Below are positions 44,881 through 55,158 of a stretch of DNA of 64,000 nt, piece after piece. The translations under genes were made by a program, and so were the position numbers. Location: NCBI RefSeq assembly GCF_000374085.1, contig NZ_KB893592.1, positions 86,709 through 150,708 of the forward strand, given 5' to 3'. This DNA comes from Spirosoma spitsbergense DSM 19989 (GTDB taxonomy: Bacteria > Bacteroidota > Bacteroidia > Cytophagales > Spirosomataceae). Positions within the stretch are counted from its first letter, which is position 1. Each line of letters begins with the position of its first letter. The notes beneath the pieces were generated by a model. That model was not told where the DNA came from. It worked only from the letters and a program-made list of their open reading frames with translations, and did no database searches.

Positions 44881-46200
44881 TTACCGCTTGCCCGCTGTTT
44901 TCGGTCTGATAAGCAGGTAGACTGGATAACTGACGGCGATGAAGCCAAGTGCGTACAGGCTACTGGAAAAATCGCCAATGATAACGCCCAGTAGAAATAA
45001 AATGGACACAATCAGGAGTGTCCAGGTAGAAAAAGGATATCCCCACGCCCGCACGACACGTGGCAGTTCCGGCTCCGTCTGGCGAAGGCGAATCAGGGCC
45101 GCAAAGCCCGACGCATAACATAATACAAAGAAAAACGTAGCGATATCGGACAGCTTACCGTAGGTATTCGTCAGAATCATCAGAATAGATGCTCCGGCAG
45201 TTAATAGGGTAGCGTTAACAGGTGTGCCTCCTTCGTTTACGCGGGTAACGAACCGAAAAAACAGCCCATCGCGCCCCATGGCAAAAATGACGCGCGGATT
45301 GAACATTATCTGGGCATTGATAATACCCATGATGGAAATCATCAGCAGAAAAGTAACAATTTGAGCACTACCTGCACCAAATAGCACCTGTATTGCATCG
45401 GCCGCCGGAAGTTTTGAGCCAGCCATTGCCGATACGGGCAGCACATACAGTAGTGCCAGATTAACCAGAATATAGATACCAATAATCAACAGTACGCCAC
45501 TAATCATGGACCGGGGCAGGTTACGGCCGGGGTCAACGTCCTCTTCGGTGAAGTAAGCGGCTGTATGCCAGCCATCGTAGGTATAAAAAACAGACTGCAA
45601 GGCCGCCAGCGCCCCCAGCCAGATACCTCCTTCGGCCAACGGGCGGATGTTATCTACTGTGGCAGCAGGTTTAGTCGGCATTATCACGAAACAGACAACA
45701 ACAAATGCCAGCAGGCCCACCGCTTTCAGTATACTCATCACCTCCTGCGCGCGGCTAGCCAGCCGCACCCCCACCGAGTGGAAGGCCACGAATGCTACCA
45801 GGATTCCAATCGCAACCAGCTTCTGACTATTGGCCGTTGATGGAAACAGCAGAGCCGTGTACTCACTCATTACGGCCGCGCCAAAAGCCATGGCGGATAC
45901 ACTGCCTAACCAGCTACTGATACCAATAATAAACCCGGCATAATTACCAAAAGCGCGCCGGGCATATACGTACCAGGCCCCTACTTTGGGTATCATCGTT
46001 CCCAATTCCATAACCGATAGTGAGCCAATCAGGGCGTAAAGTCCCACTGCCAGCCACACCGCAATGATTAGTGTCGGGTTCCCAATGTCCTGCGCAATGG
46101 GGCCGGGTTTACGCAAAATCCCCGTACCGACCGTGCCACCAATCGTTACGGCTACGCCAAATCCGACACCTAATAGTTTCTTGAGTTGATGCTGAGCCAT
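44881..46200 (-). CDS. APC-superfamily amino acid permease
   Basis: The 439-residue protein has twelve predicted membrane helices. The first carries VTIGGTVGTGILRKPGPIA, the unwound helix 1 motif of the APC family, followed by the long conserved helix pairs. It is an inner-membrane amino acid or polyamine transporter; the substrate cannot be told. It lies 66 bases upstream of the interrupted heparinase-like gene on the same strand. Confidence 0.87.
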   Translation of the reverse strand: MAQHQLKKLLGVGFGVAVTIGGTVGTGILRKPGPIAQDIGNPTLIIAVWLAVGLYALIGSLSVMELGTMIPKVGAWYVYARRAFGNYAGFIIGISSWLGSVSAMAFGAAVMSEYTALLFPSTANSQKLVAIGILVAFVAFHSVGVRLASRAQEVMSILKAVGLLAFVVVCFVIMPTKPAATVDNIRPLAEGGIWLGALAALQSVFYTYDGWHTAAYFTEEDVDPGRNLPRSMISGVLLIIGIYILVNLALLYVLPVSAMAGSKLPAADAIQVLFGAGSAQIVTFLLMISIMGIINAQIMFNPRVIFAMGRDGLFFRFVTRVNEGGTPVNATLLTAGASILMILTNTYGKLSDIATFFFVLCYASGFAALIRLRQTEPELPRVVRAWGYPFSTWTLLIVSILFLLGVIIGDFSSSLYALGFIAVSYPVYLLIRPKTAGKR

Positions 46201-46481
46201 AATTCAGGTGACAGGAGAAGGGTGGGTAATGCTGCAATAATAGCGAAAAGTTTGTCGGCTGTTTTGGCCTTCAGCACTTTCTACCCATCCAGACGCGTTT
46301 TTCCAGCGTAATATATTCTTCTTTCTGAATACTGTACTTGTATTCCCGCATCGTTTTCGTGTTAGATTGCGGGTAGACGTATCCGGTAGCAGACTTGCAC
46401 ATCCACCCAGGCCCATAACTGCGGTAAAGTTGTTAATCTGCTATTTTTGTACTGGAATTCATGGGTTTTCAAGTTAAATAA
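46201..46481. promoter_or_regulatory. gap between permease and helicase genes
   Basis: The gap is 281 bases. A TATTTTTG box (46442-46449) is the probable -7 element of the helicase gene, 33 bases before its ATG. No coding sequence or repeat is convincing. Confidence 0.45.
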
Positions 46482-49400
46482 ATGGCGGAGCGGATAAGTT
46501 ACGGGAAAACGTGGTGGGGGCAACAGTGGCTTAATGCCCTGACCAGCATTGACATGGCCAATCGACTGCCACGTGGCAAAACGTACGCGAACAAGGGGGC
46601 TGTGCAGGGATTACTAATTTCCAACAACCAGATCAGTGCCTCTATCAAGGGGTCGGCTCCCCGGCCTTACAAGGCGAAACTGTCGGTACCGCTTTTTACC
46701 GAACAGGAGAAAACATCCCTGCTGACTGAAATTCGGGAGAACCCCGCTATTCTGGCTCAACTCCTGAACCGTCAACTGCCGCCCGAACTAACCGAGTTTA
46801 CGGTTAAACGGGGTATCAACCTCTTTCCGCGTTCCTTTCGGGATCTGGACATGGGTTGCTCCTGCCCCGATTATGCGGTGCCCTGCAAACACCTCGCAGC
46901 CGTCGTTTATATCATTGCCAACGAAATTGACCGAAATCCTTTTCTGGTCTTTCAACTGAAAGGGCTGGATATTCTGGAGGAACTTCAGAAAGATCAGACC
47001 ACGGCTATTGGCGGCAACATGGGTAACGTTTTTTCATTCAAGGACATCTGCACCGATGAACTGCCTGATGAGGAAGACTGGCAACCCGATGAGAAAGTCC
47101 GTGCCCGGCTGGATTTCGCCACCATCCAGCCCCTATCGGAGCAACTACTGAGTCTGCTGGCTACCGATGTTACGTTTGCCAAAAGCGATTTTCACAAATC
47201 ACTCACCAAAGCCTACAAACTGTTCAGCAAGCCCGCAGATACGATACAACCACTTGCCCAGACAGACCATCCCAGCTTTAGCGACAGCATTGAGCTACAG
47301 CTCGATGAGGTGATGGGCATCAAAAAAATCAACATTTTCAGCGAACATGGCGAACCCCGCCCGCTACCTGGTCTAAAAATGAGCGACCTGGCAGGATGGG
47401 TTGGTACACTCACCGAAGCCGACTGGCCCGAAATGAGTGATTCTGTCCGGGCGTTGTACCTCACCAATCAATTCTCGGCCGCTTTATTACGGAAAGGGGC
47501 GGTTGTGCCGCAGTTGCTGCGCGTTGGACCTGCCGAAGACCAATACCGGGTTCGATGGCTCCCGGCTACGCTGAATGACACAGTCAGGCAACTGACGGAT
47601 TGGCTGGCCACGCAAATCCCCCCCGATATGCTCACGGTGCGCTGGCAAAAAGAATGGCTGGCCCTGCCAGATGGACAACTGGTACTGACACTCTGCTCGT
47701 TGTTTCTGCGCCGGATTATCAAACCTGCTACCATCGAACTCTGGGAACGGTGGCCCCTCGAAGATGCCGACCGCCTGTTTTTCGGGATCGAAACGCTGCG
47801 TTTTGAAGGGTTTGGCCGCAAAGAGATGCCACTGGCTATTCAACTCTGGCTGAATGATTTCTTCCTGACCCACAAACGATTTGTACCCATTCTGGCCGTG
47901 GAAGATAGCGAACTGGGTGAGGCTTCGTTTGGTGATGAGTTTCGCCTTCGACTGCTCATCCGCGACCGCGAAGCAGCCACCATCAATGGCGCGCCGGACC
48001 AACCGATTCCCTTGCCCGAACTACTTACAAAGAAGAAGCACGCACCCATCCGGATGGCCGTGTTGCAGGATTTGCTGGTGCTCTCGCGGCACTTTCCGGA
48101 TTTGGCTAAACTGACGAAAATAGGTGGCCCGGCTTACCTTACCTACTCTCCGAGTCAGTTTGTTCAGGTTCTGCTCAATACATTGCCCCGGATGCAGTTG
48201 CTCGGCATTGCCCTGTGGTTACCGAAGTCCCTGCAACATTGGGTGCGTCCGCAGGTGGGTGGCCGCCTGAAAGCAAAGGTTACGGCAAATAACGCGTTCA
48301 TGCGGTTAGACGATATGCTCACGTTCGACTGGCAGGTTGCGCTGGGCGACGAGATGGTCAGTATGAGCGAGTTTCAGAAATTAGTAGGACGGTCAACGGG
48401 TTTGGTGAAAATTAAAGACCAGTACGTACTCATCGACCCCAATGACCTGACCAAACTATACAGGCAACTAGAAAATCCACCAGAGCTGACTGGTCCCGAG
48501 TTGCTCCGGGCCGCATTGTCGGAAGAGTATAAGGGCGGGCGGTTGGGCCTGTCGGAGGAAGTTAGAAAATTAGTCAGGAAGTTCACCGAGAGTGAAGCGC
48601 AACCGCTACCAGATGCATTACAGGCTACCTTACGCCCTTATCAACAACGCGGCTACGATTGGCTGGTCAAGAATACCGCACTAGGCATGGGCAGTTTGCT
48701 GGCTGACGACATGGGACTGGGCAAGACGTTACAGATCATCGCCCTGCTCCTCAAATTCAGGCAGGAGGGCCGGTTTAAAAAACAGAAGGGGTTAGTTATT
48801 TTACCAACAACGCTACTCACCAACTGGCAAAAAGAAATTGACCGATTCGCGCCGGAGCTACAGGCCCGGGTTTATCACGGCTCCACCCGTAAGCTCCCGC
48901 CCGAAAAAGATACGTATGACTTACTGCTGACTACCTATGGCGTAGTGCGCTCAGACCTCGATACCCTAAAAAAGATAACCTGGGCGGTCGTTGTTATCGA
49001 TGAAGCGCAAAACATTAAGAATGCCGATACGGAACAGACAAAAGCGGTGAAAGCCCTGAAATCTCCCGTTCGGATTGCGCTGAGTGGCACCCCTGTCGAA
49101 AATAGGCTGTCGGAGTTCTGGAGCATTATGGACTTCGTTAACAAAGGGTATCTGGGTGGTTCGGGTAAGTTCAACGAGGAGTTTGGAAAGCCGATCCAAC
49201 AGGAGCGCGACCACCAGAAACTTGAACAGTTTCGGCGGGTAACCAGCCCCTTCCTGCTCCGTCGCGTCAAAACTGACAAGACTATCATCAGCGACCTGCC
49301 CGATAAAATTGAGACGAATCAGTTTTGCACGCTTACCACCGAACAGGCGGCTCTGTACGAAAGCGTTGTGCAGGAAAGCATCCGGGCCATTGAGCAAAAA

Positions 49401-50030
49401 GATGGCATTACCCGTCGGGGATTAGTCCTCAAACTCATGACCGCCCTTAAACAGATTGGTAACCACCCGCATCAGTACCTCAAGCGCGGAAATGATGCCC
49501 CGGCTATTTCGGGGAAAGCAACGCTCCTGCTCAATCTGCTCGAAAATATTTACGCCAGCCATGAGAAGGTGCTGATTTTTACCCAGTACCGCGAAATGGG
49601 TGAGCTACTCTCCCAGTTCATTGAGCATGCATTCGGTACACCACCTCTTTTTCTTCACGGTGGCACCTCTCGTCCCGAGCGCGACCGAATGGTAGAGCAA
49701 TTTCAAAAAAATCGCTCCGACCATACATTTATCCTTTCCCTCAAAGCGGGTGGTACAGGACTGAATTTGACCCAGGCCAACCACGTCATTCACTACGACC
49801 TCTGGTGGAATCCGGCGGTAGAAAGTCAGGCTACCGACCGGGCTTTCCGTATTGGTCAGACCAAAAATGTGCTGGTTTACCGGCTGATGAATCAGGGAAC
49901 GCTGGAGGAAAAAATTGACGCGATGATCCGTTCCAAACGCGAACTCGCCGACCTTAGCGTGAAGACTGGCGAAACCTGGCTGGGCGATTTGAGCGACGCC
50001 GAGTTGAAGGAGCTGGTGAGTTTGGGATGA
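46482..50030 (+). CDS. SWIM zinc-finger SNF2-family DNA/RNA helicase
   Basis: In 1182 residues the N-terminal part has a SWIM finger (CSCPDYAVPCKH near 127-138) and a helicase-associated middle. The C-terminal half is an SNF2 motor with Walker A LLADDMGLGKT, motif II VVIDEAQNIKN, SGTPVENRLSEFW and motif VI QATDRAFRIGQTK. Such enzymes use ATP to move on double-stranded DNA and remodel protein-DNA contacts. The stop (after KTGETWLGDLSDAELKELVSLG) is followed directly by the DUF433 gene. A second, altered copy of this end occurs at 50724-50783. Confidence 0.88.
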   Translation: MAERISYGKTWWGQQWLNALTSIDMANRLPRGKTYANKGAVQGLLISNNQISASIKGSAPRPYKAKLSVPLFTEQEKTSLLTEIRENPAILAQLLNRQLPPELTEFTVKRGINLFPRSFRDLDMGCSCPDYAVPCKHLAAVVYIIANEIDRNPFLVFQLKGLDILEELQKDQTTAIGGNMGNVFSFKDICTDELPDEEDWQPDEKVRARLDFATIQPLSEQLLSLLATDVTFAKSDFHKSLTKAYKLFSKPADTIQPLAQTDHPSFSDSIELQLDEVMGIKKINIFSEHGEPRPLPGLKMSDLAGWVGTLTEADWPEMSDSVRALYLTNQFSAALLRKGAVVPQLLRVGPAEDQYRVRWLPATLNDTVRQLTDWLATQIPPDMLTVRWQKEWLALPDGQLVLTLCSLFLRRIIKPATIELWERWPLEDADRLFFGIETLRFEGFGRKEMPLAIQLWLNDFFLTHKRFVPILAVEDSELGEASFGDEFRLRLLIRDREAATINGAPDQPIPLPELLTKKKHAPIRMAVLQDLLVLSRHFPDLAKLTKIGGPAYLTYSPSQFVQVLLNTLPRMQLLGIALWLPKSLQHWVRPQVGGRLKAKVTANNAFMRLDDMLTFDWQVALGDEMVSMSEFQKLVGRSTGLVKIKDQYVLIDPNDLTKLYRQLENPPELTGPELLRAALSEEYKGGRLGLSEEVRKLVRKFTESEAQPLPDALQATLRPYQQRGYDWLVKNTALGMGSLLADDMGLGKTLQIIALLLKFRQEGRFKKQKGLVILPTTLLTNWQKEIDRFAPELQARVYHGSTRKLPPEKDTYDLLLTTYGVVRSDLDTLKKITWAVVVIDEAQNIKNADTEQTKAVKALKSPVRIALSGTPVENRLSEFWSIMDFVNKGYLGGSGKFNEEFGKPIQQERDHQKLEQFRRVTSPFLLRRVKTDKTIISDLPDKIETNQFCTLTTEQAALYESVVQESIRAIEQKDGITRRGLVLKLMTALKQIGNHPHQYLKRGNDAPAISGKATLLLNLLENIYASHEKVLIFTQYREMGELLSQFIEHAFGTPPLFLHGGTSRPERDRMVEQFQKNRSDHTFILSLKAGGTGLNLTQANHVIHYDLWWNPAVESQATDRAFRIGQTKNVLVYRLMNQGTLEEKIDAMIRSKRELADLSVKTGETWLGDLSDAELKELVSLG

Positions 50031-50048
50031 AATCTGTATCTTTAGTAT

Positions 50049-50381
50049 ATGAACACCGGAGTTTTAGAAACCGAAGCCATGCTGCGCCGACTATCGCGGG
50101 CCGAGAAAGCGCAGGTTTTGCACTGGATTGTACAGGATTTGGGAGCTGCTTTTCCGGGCATCGAACATATATCTGATTTGGTGGGTGGTGTTGCCTGCGT
50201 AGTCCGTACCCGGATTCCGGTATGGCTTTTAGAGCAAACTCGTCGGCTGGGGGCAACCGAAGCTGATTTGTTGCGGGCATACCCCATGCTTCGGGCCGCC
50301 GATCTGACTAACGCTTGGGCTTATGTGCAGGCATACCCAGCTGAGATTGATGAAGCCATCGCCGAAAATGATGCCGACTAA
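50049..50381 (+). CDS. DUF433 domain antitoxin-like protein
   Basis: The 110-residue protein is mostly helical and contains the DUF433-like centre (GGVACVVRTRIPVWLLEQTRRLGATEADLLRAYPML), a winged-helix fold found with PIN-like partners. The C-terminus is acidic (EIDEAIAENDAD). The stop and the next start overlap (TAATG). As in similar pairs it is probably the antitoxin and DNA-binding autorepressor of the following gene. It starts 19 bases after the helicase stop. Confidence 0.78.
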   Translation: MNTGVLETEAMLRRLSRAEKAQVLHWIVQDLGAAFPGIEHISDLVGGVACVVRTRIPVWLLEQTRRLGATEADLLRAYPMLRAADLTNAWAYVQAYPAEIDEAIAENDAD

Positions 50382-50725
50382 TGGCACTACTCTTCGCCGA
50401 CGAGAACTTTCTAATGCCTGCTGTGGTGGTGTTGCGTGAACTCGGCCACGATGTGCAGACACTGCTGGAAATTGGACAAGCTGGACTAGCCGTCCCCGAC
50501 GATGAAGTTCTTCAGTTGTCAACCTCGTTAAACCGGTGTCTACTTACGCTGAACCGGAAAGATTTCATCAAACTTCACCGGCAATCCTCAAATCATGCGG
50601 GCATTATCATCTGTAAGGCCGATGCAGCATTCGCAGCTCTTGCCCACCGAACTCACGTTTGCATACAGCAACAGACGAACTCTCTTACAGGGCAATTGCT
50701 TCGCGTACAGCGTTCTACGCTCTAA
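50381..50725 (+). CDS. DUF5615 PIN-like nuclease-type toxin
   Basis: The 114-residue protein opens with FADENF, the acidic start of PIN/Mut7-C-like nucleases. VPDDEVLQLSTSLNRCLLTLNRKDF follows, giving further Asp residues in the usual places, then GIIICK. DUF5615 proteins are predicted RNases paired with DUF433. Conserved Asp positions look intact, so it may be active. Its stop codon coincides with the beginning of the helicase-like remnant at 50724. Confidence 0.78.
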   Translation: MALLFADENFLMPAVVVLRELGHDVQTLLEIGQAGLAVPDDEVLQLSTSLNRCLLTLNRKDFIKLHRQSSNHAGIIICKADAAFAALAHRTHVCIQQQTNSLTGQLLRVQRSTL

Positions 50726-50783
50726 AACCGGCGAGACCTGGTTGAGTGATGCGGAGTTAAAGGAGTTGGTGAGTCTGGAGTAA
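50724..50783 (+). pseudogene. duplicated, diverged 3' end of the SNF2 helicase gene
   Basis: The codons here read KTGETWLSDAELKELVSLE and a stop, against KTGETWLGDLSDAELKELVSLG at the end of the helicase (49966-50030). Protein identity is high except for a three-residue gap, while about ten of the eighteen aligned codons differ synonymously. It has no start and begins at the toxin's stop. It is best read as a remnant left by insertion or by gene-end exchange with a homologous locus. Confidence 0.8.
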
Positions 50784-50789
50784 AAAAAA

Positions 50790-50828
50790 CACTCATCAGG
50801 TAGAGATTAAAATCTTGCCTGATGAGTG
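50790..50828 (-). terminator. hairpin after the hybrid sensor gene, minus strand
   Basis: A perfect 11-base stem (50790-50800 with 50818-50828) encloses a partly paired loop and on the minus strand is followed by eight T. Its direction suits transcripts arriving from the sensor gene at 51010, which ends about 180 bases earlier. It may also stop plus-strand read-through. Confidence 0.65.
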
Positions 50829-51009
50829 ACTTAAATCCAATCCTCAACCTTGCAAAAAGGGGAAGGGTAACCGGAAAAGAAGCAGAAAGACTGATGGCGG
50901 ATATAACAGTGTAAATTTCGGCAGTTGTAGCCTATACACACTTTCCAATTTGGGACATCTTTTGGTGTATTTGGGACATTTTTCGCCCTATACCCACTTA
51001 AACAGGCAT

Positions 51010-54000
51010 TTATCCCCTTCCCTTTCTTTCTTCAATGAACTGCGTTGGGGTTTGATTATAAAAGTCCCTGAAGCTTTTAGTGAAGTGCGTAGTTGCTTTA
51101 AATCCAACCGCTTCAGCTGTTTCGGTTACATTTTTACCCGCTAATAATAACTCGGCTGCTTTACGAAGTCGGTAATGACGAATCAATTCGTTTGGCACTT
51201 CCGTCTGGGTCAGGCTACTTACCTTGCGCTGGAGTGTTTTACGGCTCATAGATAATTTATCTGCCAGCCAGTCGACATTGAGTAGTGTGTTCGAAATGTT
51301 TTCATCGATCAGTCTATAAAATTCCTGTAGGAAAGGCTCATGCACAACTCCGGCCGAAATGGGTGTATCCACGTCTGCCAACTGTTGCGAATAATGCTGC
51401 CGTAGCTTCTGCTGATGGTCCAGAAGATTACGTAGTCGCAACTGAATCTCCTCCATATGAAAGGGCTTGGTCAGGTATTCATCCGCGCCTTTTTTCAGTC
51501 CTGCCATCTTAGTATCCTGAGCGGTTTTAGCCGTCAGCAGGATCACGGCTATATGGTTGGTGACAGGATGGGTTTTGATTCGTTCGGTTAACTCGTATCC
51601 ATCCATTTTCGGCATCATCAGATCCGAGATAATAATATCGGGTAGTTCTTCCTGTGCTAATCGCCAGCCCTCTTCTCCATCACCAGCACTCAGAACCCGG
51701 TACGATCCGGCTAATTCACTGATCACAAATTGTCGTAACTCGTCATTATCTTCAACAACCAGTATCAGCGGTTTACTCGATTCAGCAACGGGTAATCTGT
51801 AAGGAGGAATTGATCTTTCTTCATCAGAAAGGTTAACATAACCTGGTTTTATGCCAGGTACCGGTACAGGCAATGCATTCTCGTTGCTCTCTGCTATTAA
51901 TTCAATGGGCAGTACCAGCGTGAATTGAGTGCCTTCCCTGGGCTTACTGTCTACCGTAACAGTGCCCTGCATCAGTTCAACCAGCTCTTTCACCAGTGCC
52001 AGACCAATTCCCGTACCCTCATAGGCACGGGTACGCGAGTCATCGACCTGATAGAAACGGTCAAAAATATGCGGTAACTTCTCGGGGGGAATCCCAATAC
52101 CGGTGTCGGTAACCGTAACACAAACCAAGAAACGTCCTTCAATTTTATCGGCATCTACGGGTGTCAGCGTTATCGAAACCTGTCCACCCTGCTCCGTGAA
52201 TTTCACGGCATTCGATAACAGGTTCGTTAAAACCTTTCCCCATTTATCGGCATCGAACAAACCATCTGGTATCGATCCACTAGCCGTGTAAGACAGTCGT
52301 ACCCCTTTTTGTTCGGCCATCTGCCGGAACGAGTCCACGAGCTGTTCAACAAATTCCGTTGCATTGCCCCGCATTAAAGAAATACCCATTCCACCCGCTT
52401 CCAGTTTAGAGAAATCGAGCAACTGGCTAATCAAATGGAGTAGTTTGTCGGCATTTCTCTGAACAAGTCCTAATTTCTGGCGGGTCGATTGATCAAATTT
52501 ATCTTCACTTAACAGACTCTCGACCGGACCGAGAATCAGTGACAGCGGTGTGCGGAATTCATGCGTAATGTTGGAGAAAAAGCGGCTTTTCATTTCATCA
52601 AGCATTTTCAGTTGCTTAGCTTCCCGCTGACTCAATTCCATTTCCTGTTTCTGTCGTATCCGATTCGTATAAAAACGGATATACCCGGCAAGACCACTAA
52701 CCAGGAAAAGCACATATAATCCATACGCCCACCAGGTAGCCCACCAGGGTGGCTGGATGACGAAATGGATTGCAGCCTCTTTCCGATTCCAGATTCCATC
52801 ACTATTAGCAGCCTTCACCCGAAACGTATAATCCCCAGGCGCCAGATTTGGATACGTTACGTAGCGCTGATTAACGTTTCTGACCCACTGCTTATCTACA
52901 CCAACGAGTTGATATGCATACTGATTTTGTTCGGGCAGCACGTACGTTAATGCTGAAAACTCGAACGACAGAAAATTCTCATTGTGTTTCAACACCAGCG
53001 TGCTGTCGGTCAATGGTCTGGATTTATCCATTACTTTCAAGCCAGTGATGTAGACCGGGAACGGACGTTTATCACTACAAATCTGGTCTGGATTGAAATA
53101 CACGACTCCGTTCAGGCTTCCGAAAAAGACATGATTATTGTGCCGAAAGGCCGCATTCTCCAGGAACGTACTACTCAGCAGGCCGTCGTCGATGTCATAG
53201 TTAAGAATCGTTTTTGTTCGTGGATCGAGCCGACAAATTCCTTTATTAGTACTGAACCAGATATGACCGGCATTATCGGAAGTAATACTGGCAATGCTGT
53301 TACTGGGTAGACCATCGCGGGTGGTAATGGCCGAAAAACGCTCCGTTCGCGGGTCGAACCAGTTTAAACCACCCTGATGCGTACCAACCCAGATAATACC
53401 ATTATCATCTTCATAAATTGCTCTGACTTCATTGGTATTCAAGTGTCCGGCTCCTCCAGCAACGTACTGGGTGAATCGGCCCGTTTCAGGATTCAGTCGG
53501 CATACACCGTATCGGGATACCAGCACCCATACGTCGCCGGTTTGGCTAACGATCAGTCCGGCAATGTACTTATCGGGTAACCCATTTTTACTCCCCCGTT
53601 TGTAGGTATAATACCGGTAGTGATGCGTACGACTATCGAACGAAGCAATGCCTCCGTCTCCGGCAATCCAGACAGGTCCGCCTTTTCGATGGCCGATCAA
53701 CTCGACGTGTACACTGTCTGACGGGAGTTTAAGGTACTTATCTGTTGCATAATCCAGGTAATAGAGGTTGTTCCAGCTACCTGCCCACATCCCTTCTGAC
53801 CCATTTGGAAACAGCGTATGTATGTAGTTTCTCGTCTGATCTGGTTCGGGTGGCAGATTCTCCAGTCGATTAGTCTGCAAATTGACCCGATATACGGTTC
53901 GCTCATTGGTAAACCATAGGCGATTGAGACTGTCGACCAGTAAGCTCCTTACTTTATTGGCCGACAGGTTAACGGTACTGGTATTAGGTATTATCTGATA

Positions 54001-55062
54001 GGACAGGAACGGTTTGTTGGGCGCAGTTTCGCGATCAATGCCATTGTCAGTACCGACCCACATTATTCCCGCCCGATCATGGTAAACAGCCTGCGCATTA
54101 TTACTGCTGATTCCCCTTCTGTTAGTAGGGTCAGGATGGTACGTAAAAACGGTGTGGTTCGCTGGATCTATCCGCTGCAACCCGTTCGTTGTACCCACCC
54201 AAACAGCTCCTGCCGTACCCTTGTGGATTGAATTTAAATAAACATAGGGATTGATCTGTCCGCCCGGATTATAGGCGATTAGTTGAAAAGGCTCACGACG
54301 CAGATCGATCTGAAATAACCCATGCCCGGCCGTACCCAACCAAAGGGTATTTCGATCATCCATATAAAACGAAATGAATGTAGGCTGGGGTTCATTCTCT
54401 ACGGGGGCCGATACCAGCGTGAACCTACCCGTCGCCCGGTCAAACAGATACAATCCCCGCAATGTAGCTACCCAAAACCGATGTTGCCGATCCTCGAAAA
54501 CGGTCTTAACGGGCATGTCGGGTTGGGGTGATGGATACAGGACGAAATGATGGGTATCCGGATCGTAGCGAGCTAATCCGCCAAACGTACCCAGCCATAG
54601 AATACCCTGCTTATCTTCATAGATGGAGTGTTGATTGTTCCATCGCCCCGTGTTTCTGGCCCAGATTGGATGGGGCGTAATCTGACCTGTTTTCTTATTA
54701 ATTTCGTGCAACCCTCCCCCTTCCGTTACAGCCCAAAGGCGGCTTTTCCGGTCTTCGCACAAACCAGAAATCACGTTATTCTGCAAACTCTGGTTTGGGT
54801 TGTTTAAGTCGGCCTGTAAAACAGTGAATTTATAGCCATCATATTTATCCAGCCCATCATTGGTACCAAACCAGATGTAGCCTTCCCGATCCTGAAGAAT
54901 ACAGTTTACTGAATTATTAGAAAGGCCGTCTTTAACAGACAAGTGTTCGAAATTATTACTTTTTGCCAACGAAAAAGCCGCGCTCAGGCTATCAGAACGA
55001 TAGTACTGGGCGAAGCTTTTTGTAAAACAAACCAGTAAAAATATGATCAGATAATAGCGCAC
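51010..55062 (-). CDS. hybrid two-component sensor (HTCS): periplasmic propellers, kinase, receiver and AraC HTH
   Basis: The 1350-residue protein has an N-terminal signal and then many Reg_prop repeats (LSNNSVNCILQDREGYIWFGTNDGL) forming two seven-bladed propellers. A Y_Y_Y domain (near 730) and a membrane helix (about 780-800) follow. Then come a HisKA region with NITHEFRTPLSLILGP, an ATPase domain (DTGIGIPPEKL, GTGIGLALVKEL), a receiver domain (LVVEDNDEL, IISDLMMPKMDG, TAKTAQDTKMAGLKKGADEYLTKPF) and a C-terminal AraC-type HTH. HTCS proteins sense oligosaccharides in the periplasm and switch on neighbouring genes. Its targets are probably the genes that follow it on the map. Confidence 0.92.
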   Translation of the reverse strand: MRYYLIIFLLVCFTKSFAQYYRSDSLSAAFSLAKSNNFEHLSVKDGLSNNSVNCILQDREGYIWFGTNDGLDKYDGYKFTVLQADLNNPNQSLQNNVISGLCEDRKSRLWAVTEGGGLHEINKKTGQITPHPIWARNTGRWNNQHSIYEDKQGILWLGTFGGLARYDPDTHHFVLYPSPQPDMPVKTVFEDRQHRFWVATLRGLYLFDRATGRFTLVSAPVENEPQPTFISFYMDDRNTLWLGTAGHGLFQIDLRREPFQLIAYNPGGQINPYVYLNSIHKGTAGAVWVGTTNGLQRIDPANHTVFTYHPDPTNRRGISSNNAQAVYHDRAGIMWVGTDNGIDRETAPNKPFLSYQIIPNTSTVNLSANKVRSLLVDSLNRLWFTNERTVYRVNLQTNRLENLPPEPDQTRNYIHTLFPNGSEGMWAGSWNNLYYLDYATDKYLKLPSDSVHVELIGHRKGGPVWIAGDGGIASFDSRTHHYRYYTYKRGSKNGLPDKYIAGLIVSQTGDVWVLVSRYGVCRLNPETGRFTQYVAGGAGHLNTNEVRAIYEDDNGIIWVGTHQGGLNWFDPRTERFSAITTRDGLPSNSIASITSDNAGHIWFSTNKGICRLDPRTKTILNYDIDDGLLSSTFLENAAFRHNNHVFFGSLNGVVYFNPDQICSDKRPFPVYITGLKVMDKSRPLTDSTLVLKHNENFLSFEFSALTYVLPEQNQYAYQLVGVDKQWVRNVNQRYVTYPNLAPGDYTFRVKAANSDGIWNRKEAAIHFVIQPPWWATWWAYGLYVLFLVSGLAGYIRFYTNRIRQKQEMELSQREAKQLKMLDEMKSRFFSNITHEFRTPLSLILGPVESLLSEDKFDQSTRQKLGLVQRNADKLLHLISQLLDFSKLEAGGMGISLMRGNATEFVEQLVDSFRQMAEQKGVRLSYTASGSIPDGLFDADKWGKVLTNLLSNAVKFTEQGGQVSITLTPVDADKIEGRFLVCVTVTDTGIGIPPEKLPHIFDRFYQVDDSRTRAYEGTGIGLALVKELVELMQGTVTVDSKPREGTQFTLVLPIELIAESNENALPVPVPGIKPGYVNLSDEERSIPPYRLPVAESSKPLILVVEDNDELRQFVISELAGSYRVLSAGDGEEGWRLAQEELPDIIISDLMMPKMDGYELTERIKTHPVTNHIAVILLTAKTAQDTKMAGLKKGADEYLTKPFHMEEIQLRLRNLLDHQQKLRQHYSQQLADVDTPISAGVVHEPFLQEFYRLIDENISNTLLNVDWLADKLSMSRKTLQRKVSSLTQTEVPNELIRHYRLRKAAELLLAGKNVTETAEAVGFKATTHFTKSFRDFYNQTPTQFIEERKGRG

Positions 55063-55082
55063 GGGACATTTATCAATACCAC

Positions 55083-55128
55083 AAATTTGCCGGCAACCGT
55101 TATTGACTTCAACTAGCCGGCAAATTTA
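55083..55128 (-). promoter_or_regulatory. inverted repeat with a promoter-like box before the sensor gene
   Basis: A 12-base inverted repeat (55083-55094 with 55116-55127) lies between the Gfo/Idh/MocA stop and the sensor start. Its minus-strand copy includes TAAATTTG (55121-55128), a -7-type box, so it may be promoter, operator or terminator. No matching -33 box is at the right distance. Confidence 0.4.
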
Positions 55129-55158
55129 GTGCTCATCAATTGACCACTAGCCAGTAAT

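Noticed and set aside
46204..46416. Minus-strand 70-codon frame in the gap before the helicase
   Set aside because: No family-like sequence, an unusual composition and position over a likely promoter.
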